DNA from: Methanosarcina sp. Ant1
Lineage (GTDB): Archaea; Halobacteriota; Methanosarcinia; Methanosarcinales; Methanosarcinaceae
DNA length: 64,000 bases
NCBI GenBank assembly: GCA_001714685.2
Contig: MDTP02000052.1
Span: forward strand, 1 to 64,000
Direction of reading: 5' to 3'
Positions 26,539-34,147 of the stretch are shown here, one piece after another. The position numbers and the translations under genes were made by a program. A model generated the notes under the pieces. That model was not told the DNA's origin. It ran no database searches and worked only from the letters and a program-made list of their open reading frames with translations. The stretch's first letter is position 1, and every line of letters starts with the position of its first letter.

Positions 26539-27975
26539 TTAAGACCTTATCATCACATTAGTGAGAGTTGCCATAAATATGCCCAACATGATCCAACCAA
26601 GCAATCCTTCCAATGTGACCCATTTCCTGAAGTTGTCTCTCGGATACCAATCTCCAGAGCCAACAGTGGTGAATGTGATAATGCTAAAATAAAAAGCATC
26701 CCAAAAAGATATGATCGACTTTTTTTCAGATACATCTGATAATCTGCAAATACCTTGACCCTTTGCATAGATAATGGAGAAAAATACTACAACAATACCT
26801 CCAAAGTAGAGTGTACGTGAAGGTCTTAGACCATAGCCACAGGTAATCCAGCTAATAATATCCATCCACTTTGAAATTGATATTAAACTTTTATCACCCT
26901 GAGAGTATCTTCGATAGTTATAGTAGATATTATCAGCATCTTCATATCGTGCTTCATTCTTGTAGTATTTCCTAAATAATTCGCACGTTTTCCCGTCAGT
27001 TATTATATTTTCAGATGTATCTGGCCCAACGAATATGATAGTATCTTTAAAATTTACCCTACTGAAATAAGCATAATTCCCAAAATTCGCCCCAAAGAAA
27101 TCGGCAATATTACCAAAATGCACTCCAATGAAGATAATATCATCACCAAAATGCGCATTCGCGAAATTAGCAGAATTACCAAAATTCGCCCCAAGGAAAT
27201 TAGCAGAGTTACCAAAATTTGTTCCAAAGAAACTGGCTGAGTGACCAATCCCCAATCTGATGGCGGAAGCATAATCTATAAAACCAGCATTATCACCAAA
27301 ATTCGCATAAGAGAAGTCCGCATAATTGCCAAAATTCGCTTCTCCGAAGTTAGAAGTATTACTAAAATTCGCCTCATAGAAATCTGCATCATTACCAAAA
27401 TTCGCATTATAGAAGATGGCAGAATAACGAAAATATGCATTCCGGAAATTGGCAGAATTGCCAAAATTCACCCCAACGAAATTGGCAGAACCGCCAAAAC
27501 TCGCCTTATAGAAGTTGGCAGAGTTGCTATAACTTGCACCTATGAAGTTAACATCTTTAAAACTTGTTCCTTGGAATGAGACCGATTTTTTAAATAGTAT
27601 ATTTGATAAATTAATAGAATTTTCAAAATCTGAATTTGTTATTGATATCTTGGTTTTAACAACATTCAAATTTTCATTAATTCCTTTCTTTTTGATCATG
27701 TCTGTTTTCCATTCTGCGCCCCATCCTCTTTCCAATAATTTATTAAAAAAGGGATTTGGAACAGTTCCAAGTTTTATATTACTTACGTTTAATTCCCCAA
27801 CGATACGACAATTTGTAAGATTAACGTCTTCACCATTCTCTATATGTTTTAAGATATCTTCTGCTTTAACTTCTGTATTAACTTCTCTATATTCAGTTGC
27901 CTGAGTTGCCGTAGACAACAAGATAAATACAAAGGTTGACAACAGGATATAAGAGACTAAAGCTCTGGCTTTCAT
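26539..27975 (-). CDS. Pentapeptide-repeat protein fused to a two-helix K+ channel pore
   Basis: 478 residues. Residues 1-27 are a signal peptide or first membrane helix (ALVSYILLSTFVFILLS). Residues about 130-330 are a long run of pentapeptide-type repeats of the form ANFGNSANF, which should fold as a right-handed beta-helix. The C-terminal third has a membrane helix (LYFGGIVVVFFSIIYA), the pore helix FWDAFYFSIITFTTVGSGDW with the potassium selectivity filter TVGSGD, and a second helix (LLGWIMLGIFMATLTNV). This is the Ion_trans_2 (KcsA-like) module. The signal places the repeats outside the cytoplasm or the protein has three helices; topology is unclear. Similar fusions occur in other archaea and cyanobacteria. 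Gating by the beta-helix is inference. Confidence 0.9.
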   Translation of the reverse strand: MKARALVSYILLSTFVFILLSTATQATEYREVNTEVKAEDILKHIENGEDVNLTNCRIVGELNVSNIKLGTVPNPFFNKLLERGWGAEWKTDMIKKKGINENLNVVKTKISITNSDFENSINLSNILFKKSVSFQGTSFKDVNFIGASYSNSANFYKASFGGSANFVGVNFGNSANFRNAYFRYSAIFYNANFGNDADFYEANFSNTSNFGEANFGNYADFSYANFGDNAGFIDYASAIRLGIGHSASFFGTNFGNSANFLGANFGNSANFANAHFGDDIIFIGVHFGNIADFFGANFGNYAYFSRVNFKDTIIFVGPDTSENIITDGKTCELFRKYYKNEARYEDADNIYYNYRRYSQGDKSLISISKWMDIISWITCGYGLRPSRTLYFGGIVVVFFSIIYAKGQGICRLSDVSEKKSIISFWDAFYFSIITFTTVGSGDWYPRDNFRKWVTLEGLLGWIMLGIFMATLTNVMIRS

Positions 27976-28211
27976 TTCTACACCTTTCTAGTGGATCTCA
28001 TGCGATCGTTATCTTTTTTTCGATTTTGTCTAAATTTAATCCAGGAAAATAGCAGATTAAACTTAAATCTGCTGCCAGAGAACACGGAAAGTAGTAAATC
28101 TTGGTAAAATGTTGGTAATTCCTGGACTTCTGATTCTTTCGTAAATACATTTAAATTATTCTTAATTGATGGATATGTGGAAAAAATATGGAGGAAAGTG
28201 TTTTGTCTGAA

Positions 28212-28338
28212 TCCAGTACTTCACCAACTGGATCGAGAAATCATTTAGCTTCATTCCGATTTCAAAATACTTTCGGTTAAATGTTTGAAATCGTAATGAG
28301 GATAGATGATTTTCTGATCCAGTTGGTGAAGTACTGGA
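28212..28338. repeat. Large inverted repeat (127 bp) with 23-bp perfect outer arms
   Basis: The outer 23 bases at 28212-28234 and 28316-28338 are perfect reverse complements (TCCAGTACTTCACC... at the left end). Similarity continues inward to give about 57-nt imperfect arms around an AT-rich centre. It ends just before the gene at 28349. Both arms can encode the phrase DPVGEVL when read inward or outward, so it looks like an inverted duplication of the original 5' end of that gene. Confidence 0.85.
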
Positions 28339-28348
28339 ATCGGATGAA

Positions 28349-28747
28349 TTGGATTTGATGCCTAAAATAAGGGATTTACAAAGGAAAACGGTTCTTGTGC
28401 TTAAAGAAGCTAGGGGCAAAATTTTGGAATTAGAAGATTTGGAAGTTCTTGCTGTTGAATTTGGGATGACGGATGATGCTGATTTAATACGTAAGTACAT
28501 AACGAGGCTTCAAAACTTGAGGGATGATTTCAGGAGTGTCCTTTCGATAAGGGTAAATAATTTGTCTGATGAAATTGAAGAAAAAGATGTGCTTAATATG
28601 GAATCGAAAGCATTATGTATGCAGGAACATTTAAAATCAACACTGAAATATGTGCCTGGTTTTATTGATGACATGAATGCTTCGTATGATGAATGTTACC
28701 ATGATTTGGAAGCTATATGTGAAATGAGGAATAGAAATAAATTGTGA
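28349..28747 (+). CDS. Helical hypothetical protein (132 aa), 5' end affected by an inverted duplication
   Basis: 132 residues, almost wholly alpha-helical and charged (KIRDLQRKTVLVLKEARGK; EDLEVLAVEFGMTDDADLI; YVPGFIDDMNASYDECYHDLE). I do not recognise the family. The frame is open upstream to about 28307 through DPVGEVLESDELDLM, and this segment lies in the inverted repeat, so the natural N terminus may have been lost. No ribosome site precedes the ATG at 28349. It could be a truncated gene. Confidence 0.55.
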   Translation: MDLMPKIRDLQRKTVLVLKEARGKILELEDLEVLAVEFGMTDDADLIRKYITRLQNLRDDFRSVLSIRVNNLSDEIEEKDVLNMESKALCMQEHLKSTLKYVPGFIDDMNASYDECYHDLEAICEMRNRNKL

Positions 28748-28897
28748 TTTTGGTTCTATAGAGGCTTCCTGATGTCATAAAATAAGTGCTTGCACTTGCC
28801 GCGGGTATGCCGGCTTTCTGCCATGCCTTTAAGTTGTTTGCCTTAAATGTATACGAGCGTGTTATTAGAGATGGATATATCTGATGTGTGAATATAT

Positions 28898-29010
28898 GTC
28901 GTGGGTGTGAGTTATTGAAAACCGTAAGCACAAAAATCTCTCTACATTTTCCTCAAATACAGGAGATGTACTCGCTTTTTCGGAATTGATCAATAACTTG
29001 CGGACACGAC
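28898..29010. repeat. 113-bp dispersed element, copy 1
   Basis: It begins GTCGTGGGTGTGAGTTATTG and ends ...CGGACACGAC. It is the same length as the copy at 49944-50056 and agrees at most positions, including a long identical middle (TTTTCCTCAAATACAGGAG, then ATGTACTCGCTTTTTCGG). The ends are imperfect inverted repeats (GTTATTGA on each side). A partial copy is at 5008-5055. Between the gene at 28349 and this element, 28785-28881 encodes a short coding-like piece (VLALAAGMPAFCHAFKL) of unknown origin. Confidence 0.75.
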
Positions 29011-29796
29011 CATCGATGTCAACTCAGCAGAAAGTTTCGATGCTGTCACTAATGTCTCCCATATTCAGATTATAGTCAGCACAGAAAATATTTACACTTT
29101 ATAAATCTGGTTCGGTTTTAAAAATGATGTTCAAATGTGTAATTAACTCGTGAGATCACTATAATTTTCCCCATAAATAAATGGCTATTTCCCTTAACTT
29201 AAAGCCTGTGCGTTACTTTTTAAGGAAAATTTATTATCTAAGGAATGAAAGTTCAAATCGGGAGGAAGAGAGCAGGAAAATGATCAGCAGAATTAGTACA
29301 GGTGATCTCATCTCATCTCCTAAGCTTCAAAGCTGAAAAAGAAGGCTTTATTGAGTTTGAAAGGAGTGAAATAACCAGATTTGTAATTCAGTTTAACAAT
29401 TCAATACGAAAGATTAAAACGTAACAAAATTCTCGAGACATCTTAGTCTTTAACTCTTATAATAAAGTTAACTTTCTCTAATAAATTCAAAGATTTAGTT
29501 TTTTTTCTATAATGGGTCTCTGGATAAGAGTTAATCGAATTGGATTTAGTGTATACTGTAAAGGTCTCTAAAAGATTAAAAAGCGACATCAGATAAAATA
29601 AAAGAGTATCATATTTAATGAACTAATAAAAATTAAAAAGTATTAAAAATGAAAAGCAATAAAATGTATAATAAATTTATAATGTTAACAAACGGCGAAG
29701 ATTAAGAAACTATAAAATCAGCAAAAAAACAAAAATAAAAAAGAAATAAATTGAGGAAAGAAAACTGAAAAAGCTTGAAACTATCTTTTCAGCGCC
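29011..29796. other. Intergenic region, nothing firmly recognised
   Basis: About 790 AT-rich bases. A short coding-like piece directly after the repeat (TIDVNSAESFDAVTNVSHIQ, ending at 29104) may be a fragment of a surface protein. The rest has no convincing gene. Confidence 0.4.
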
Positions 29797-30204
29797 TCAT
29801 GCAATAACATCTTTTCTCAGGATGTAAGCAACCATCTCAGGATTAAGTTTACTCTCCCTTGATACTTTTTCCTCAATAGCCTCAGTGGATTTCCCTTCAA
29901 TTTTCAGTTCTTTTATTTCTTCAATAATTGACGAAGGGATGCGGTAGTACTCGTTTATATCTTTCCTGTGGCCCCATACATCTCCTTCGATGAGCTGGAT
30001 TCTCTGCATCTCAAGGAACATTTCTATGGACTTTGAGACCGTTCGCCTGTAAGACTTTGGAAGCTGTATAACCTCAATCTTCGGACAGTTCTCAACCAAT
30101 GAAAAAATATCCTTGTTTGAAGGCCTGAAGGCCAGGTGAACTATTCTTTCGTTCGGATTCAGTGTAAATATTTCTTCTCTTGAACTCACAACCCTTATTT
30201 TCAA
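29797..30204 (-). CDS. DUF1699 family protein
   Basis: About 135 residues of a small family known from Methanosarcinales. Conserved blocks are LKIRVVSSREEI, IVHLAFRPSNKDIFSLVENC, IQLPKSYRRTVSKSIEMFLE and IEGDVWGHRKDINEYYRIP, with a helical end that includes LNPEMVAYILRK. GGGAGG is placed seven bases before a TTG at 30204, which makes that TTG the likely start; the upstream ATG at 30237 would add 11 residues outside the family alignment. The function is unknown. A paralogue is encoded at 33480-33935, on the other side of a coiled-coil gene. Confidence 0.85.
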   Translation of the reverse strand: MKIRVVSSREEIFTLNPNERIVHLAFRPSNKDIFSLVENCPKIEVIQLPKSYRRTVSKSIEMFLEMQRIQLIEGDVWGHRKDINEYYRIPSSIIEEIKELKIEGKSTEAIEEKVSRESKLNPEMVAYILRKDVIA

Positions 30205-30326
30205 AGTACATCCTCCCGATCTACTTATTTTTTTCATTTGATGGTAATAAATTCTTCATCAAATATTTATCTATAATTGCAAGAATTATTTAGAAAGAAC
30301 TGATATTTAAATTCTTTCTTTTATTT

Positions 30327-30486
30327 GAGAGCGTCGCAAAAGTCAAAGAAATTCTACAATTGGATAATCTGAACGTTGACTTTAAATATGGATATAAAAT
30401 TTTTACATAAAATTCAGGCAATTGCTACCTTATTAAGGATAAATTTATCCTTTTTGTAGAATCAAATAGACTTTTACGACGCTCTC
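30327..30486. mobile_element. 160-bp MITE-like element, family A
   Basis: The left end GAGAGCGTCGCAAAAGTC and the reverse complement of the right end GAGAGCGTCGTAAAAGTC are nearly identical, and both arms continue to TTCTACAA followed by GGATAA. TTATTT flanks both sides (30321-30326 and 30487-30492), a probable target duplication. No coding capacity. It is related to the element at 23128. Confidence 0.8.
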
Positions 30487-30864
30487 TTATTTAAGAAGGA
30501 TTCCAACTCAAACAACAAAAAAACATTGTGCTTCGCAGTATTTTTAGTAAAATTGAGGGAACCTTTAAAGCCGCTTCCTAAAAAACATGATCGATAAAAT
30601 TGAAAAAAAACTAGAATTTTGTTAGACATCACTCATTTTTTCTCAGGTTAGGGCATTTTAGATATTGGGGATGTGACGTTTTGAAGTTCACAAATTTCCA
30701 AATTTTATGGAAATTATCAATTATTTTTTTCACATTCTTTAGAATAGCTTCCACTAAAATGAAAGTCTTGGTCAATTACTGACCCTCGAACTCTTTGATT
30801 TTGACATTTAATCAACAAAATCAGTATTATAAAGATGTGCATTATGCATAAATGAAAGATATAT

Positions 30865-31275
30865 GAGGTTTTGCCATTCCCCATCAAATTCCTTTATTTT
30901 CTATAATATTTGATAAAAATGTCTATTTTGTAAAAAAATTTGTTTAAAGCAGTTTGAAATCAATTTAATGCAAATTTATGTCAATAAATCTCATTAAAGA
31001 GCTTATTAATCTCATAATAAAGGAAAAAGCCTGATTTTAATCTTTAATACTTAATTAACATTTATAATATTATGCAATTTGTAAAGAAAAATCACACCAA
31101 ATGTGATTTTTCTAAAAACATATAACATTATTTAAGTTCTTATCGCTTGATTCAGTATTCAACTCCCTTTAACGATGGTATTTTAAAGGCATTAGATGTA
31201 ATTTTTTAGCTAAATAAGCAATTATAGACCATTTTTTTGCTTTTAACGCTTTTTCATCAAGTTTGGCAAAACCTC
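30865..31275. mobile_element. MITE-like element, family B, copy 2 (411 bp)
   Basis: Perfect inverted ends GAGGTTTTGCCA on both sides, flanked by ATATAT on both sides. The interior is very AT-rich, without genes, and aligns with the copy at 25912-26272 in the same orientation. The neighbouring DNA at 30493-30864 and 31276-31756 has no recognised gene. Confidence 0.75.
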
Positions 31276-31756
31276 ATATATGTTTGAAATCCGGAAAAAC
31301 CCCTGCGCGCGGATAAAAAAATAATTTGGAAATTCTCCATAAATTCCCCCTATACAGAGAAGTTTTTGTTCCCCTTTGATAATCCCCTGATACTCCTGCT
31401 TTTTACTTGCCTACGATTAACTGATATAACCAGGTAGGAGAAAAAAATTCACTAAATATGTGATATTGCTTCGGCTGCAGGAGGGTCAAGCCCTCAGCAG
31501 AAGCCTCTAAGTGTCAACTTTAAGATAGTATTCAGAGATATTATATTGATCTAATTTCTTTCAAGGTCAGAGTACTTCCTGAGTGCATACCGGAGAGTAA
31601 GAATTCCTGGCAGCTCTGGGAAAAAATTATCGATAACATAAAAATCTTCTCAAAAAAGATAATTATTAACTTTACAAATACCCGCTAAATCACACAACTT
31701 TTATTAAACGTTGTACTTATTATATTCCAGGAACTAGACCGTCACGAGGCCCACGC
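31276..31756. other. Intergenic leader of the coiled-coil gene
   Basis: About 480 bases, including a GC-richer patch with a small dyad (GGCTGCAGGAGGGTC...GCCCTCAGCAG near 31474-31502). No gene is recognised. It should hold the promoter of the coiled-coil gene. Confidence 0.4.
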
Positions 31757-33451
31757 ATGGAAGACCCTGTTGTCACAAAAATCAAAAAACAGTTCGATCA
31801 AAAAGGAAATCCAGCAAAGATTCCACTTATGAACGGGAAACAATTTTTCGAAGCCAGATCCGAAGAGGACGGAATCTACGTTGACAACCTGAAGAACCAA
31901 CCATTCCTCCCGTGGAAAATATTTTCCGAAGCTCTTAATTGTCTGAAGGAAAACGGTGGGCAGGTAAAGAAAGGAAATGCGATAAACTCCAGGCTGGGAG
32001 ACTCTAATCTTGATCTGAATACACTGGAAGGTTATATCGCCAGTAAAGTCTACGATTGCGAAATAGGAGATGCTGTTTTTAGGAGAATAACACCAATAGC
32101 TTCCATTCTTGCCTGGGCTGAGATTTGTGAAAACACCAGGGGGCAAATTTGTCTTCTTTCTGGGAAAGAAGAGCTTCAAACCTTTGGAAAAGAAAAAGAA
32201 GTTCCTCTGGCTCTCAACATCGAAGAAACAAAAGAAGATTCTGAAATGGCTTCTATTTCTGCGACATTTGATAGCAGGGACATTGAGCTGAAAAACCTGG
32301 AAACAAAGCTTGCAGAAAACCCCGAGAGAATAGAGGAACTTGAAGAGCAGCTTGCAAGCAGGGATGAAGAGAGAGGCAGGCTAAAAGAAGAGCTTAAAAC
32401 CAAATCTGAAAAAATATCCACTCTTGAAAAGAACCTCTCTGATTCGAAGGAAAATACCAGAAACCTTGAGGGACAGCTCACAAACAGCAAAACAGAGCTT
32501 GAGAAAATTGAAAAACTTATCTATGAAATGGAAACGAAAATCTCTGAATTTGATCAAGAAGCAATTCTTAAGAATGACAAAATAACGAATTTCGAAGACT
32601 GTCTTTCTCAAAGAGATGAAGCAATAAAAAGTTTGGATGATCAGCTTTCTCAAAGAGATGAAGCAATAAAAAGCTTCAAAAATCAGCTTTCTCTGACAGA
32701 GGAAGCAATAGAGAGCTTTAAAACTCAAATTGCTCTAATGGGTAAAACCATAAAGGATCTAGAAGAGTGGATAGTCCAAAAAAATGGTTCCATAGAAGAA
32801 TTCAAAACTCAACTGCTCGAAAAAGAAGAGGCAATAAGGATTGTTGAGACTACAATTAGGGAAAAGGATTTGGAAGTACGGACCCTTCAGGACAAACTTA
32901 CGGTCCAGGTTGTTGAAATCGAAAAACTTGAATCAGAACTCACGGAAAACGAACGAGAGAGAAGCAGCCTCAATGCGATAATTAAGGAAAAAGTAGAAGA
33001 TATAAGAGCCCTTGAAGGAAAGCTTTCGGCAAAGGAAAAAGATATAGAAAAACTAGAAGAAAGCATCTCAATAAAGGACAGAGACCTTCAGACCCTGGCC
33101 GGAGAAGTTATGGCAACGGGTGGGGAGATAAGAAAAATTGAAGAAAAACTTACCGGAAAAGAAAAGAAAATAAACACTCTGGAAGTTATGCTCGCTACAA
33201 GTGAAGAACAAGTAAAGAAGCTTGAGAAGCAGCTTTCGGGCTACATAGGAGAAGAAAAGCTGGTAGTCCAACTTAGAGAAAAAGAAGAACTGATAAAGCA
33301 ATTGAAAGGAACACTTGCAAGTAAAGAAGAGGCGTTTTCCAGGCTCAATGAGGAAAATAGAAAATACAGGATGCAGCAGAAATATTCATCTGATGGGTTA
33401 AGGCAAATCGAAGAACAGAAAGCTTCCAAAAAATGGTGGAGACGCTTGTGA
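31757..33451 (+). CDS. Long coiled-coil protein
   Basis: 564 residues. Residues 1 to about 135 form a globular part of unknown type (KIPLMNGKQFFEARSEEDGI; FRRITPIASILAWAEICEN) that could be a small DNA-binding or protein-binding domain. Residues about 170-550 are nearly continuous heptad-like coiled coil with internal repeats, for example three successive units of the type LSQRDEAIKSL and multiple LE..L..KE units. It ends in a basic KKWWRRL. There is no signal peptide or membrane helix, so it is probably cytoplasmic. The length fits an SMC-like or scaffold rod but there are no ATPase motifs. It stands between two DUF1699 genes. Function unknown. Confidence 0.8.
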   Translation: MEDPVVTKIKKQFDQKGNPAKIPLMNGKQFFEARSEEDGIYVDNLKNQPFLPWKIFSEALNCLKENGGQVKKGNAINSRLGDSNLDLNTLEGYIASKVYDCEIGDAVFRRITPIASILAWAEICENTRGQICLLSGKEELQTFGKEKEVPLALNIEETKEDSEMASISATFDSRDIELKNLETKLAENPERIEELEEQLASRDEERGRLKEELKTKSEKISTLEKNLSDSKENTRNLEGQLTNSKTELEKIEKLIYEMETKISEFDQEAILKNDKITNFEDCLSQRDEAIKSLDDQLSQRDEAIKSFKNQLSLTEEAIESFKTQIALMGKTIKDLEEWIVQKNGSIEEFKTQLLEKEEAIRIVETTIREKDLEVRTLQDKLTVQVVEIEKLESELTENERERSSLNAIIKEKVEDIRALEGKLSAKEKDIEKLEESISIKDRDLQTLAGEVMATGGEIRKIEEKLTGKEKKINTLEVMLATSEEQVKKLEKQLSGYIGEEKLVVQLREKEELIKQLKGTLASKEEAFSRLNEENRKYRMQQKYSSDGLRQIEEQKASKKWWRRL

Positions 33452-33479
33452 GCAGGAAGCGAAAGCCGATTTTTTCTAT

Positions 33480-33935
33480 TTATACTTTGCTCATTCTTGG
33501 CATCTCTGGACCTGAAACCAGAAACGAGCTGTGAAGCAAGTGAAGGATCATGTCGGGACTGATTTTCCTTATATTTGCAATCTCACTGATTATTTCTTCC
33601 TCAGTTCTTCCCTGAACTTCCAATTCTTTTATTTTCTCAATCACATAAGCGGGTATTACAAAATAATTGTTGATGTCATGCCAGTGCCCACTCACGTCTC
33701 CTTTTACCAGATGAATACCTGAAGAAGCAAGATACATCTTAATAAATTTAGATAGTGCATCATAGGACGATGCTGGAAGCTGAAGTAATTCTATCCCAGG
33801 GCAGGTCTTGACAAGATTAAATAAATCCCTGTCCGAAGGTCTAAAAGCAAGATGTACTGCCTTTTCTTCAATTCCCAAGCCTAGAATTTCATCTCTGCTT
33901 GTTACAACTCTAATGCGTATACTACCTAACCCCAT
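33480..33935 (-). CDS. DUF1699 family protein, paralogue 2
   Basis: About 151 residues, clearly related to the protein at 29797-30204: IRIRVVTSRDEI, VHLAFRPSDRDLFNLVKTC, LQLPASSYDALSKFIKMYL, LVKGDVSGHWHDINNYFVIP. The C terminus is longer (FLVSGPEMPRMSKV). Convergent with the coiled-coil gene (28-base gap). The ATG at 33935 is the preferred start; a GTG at 33947 is an alternative. Function unknown. Confidence 0.83.
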   Translation of the reverse strand: MGLGSIRIRVVTSRDEILGLGIEEKAVHLAFRPSDRDLFNLVKTCPGIELLQLPASSYDALSKFIKMYLASSGIHLVKGDVSGHWHDINNYFVIPAYVIEKIKELEVQGRTEEEIISEIANIRKISPDMILHLLHSSFLVSGPEMPRMSKV

Positions 33936-34147
33936 TGATGTTCCCACTCACATCTAAGCACGGATCATTTATTTAATTTTTGGATTTCACCTTCCTAATC
34001 AAATTTCAGTAAATAACAATATTGATGCTTAAAACTAATTAAAAAAGAAAAAGAGATTGCTTGAATGCGGAAAATGTTCTAAATATATTACTTGAGGAAT
34101 AAATATTAACTTTTTCAGTCTAATATTGAAGTGAGTTAGAAAGTCCT

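Noticed and set aside
27241-27579. 112-codon frame with regular ITKI/VRII repeats
   Set aside because: It is the antisense shadow of the pentapeptide repeats of the channel fusion.
32176-32490. Serine-rich minus-strand frame
   Set aside because: Shadow of the coiled-coil gene, whose Glu/Lys codons read as Ser/Phe on the other strand.
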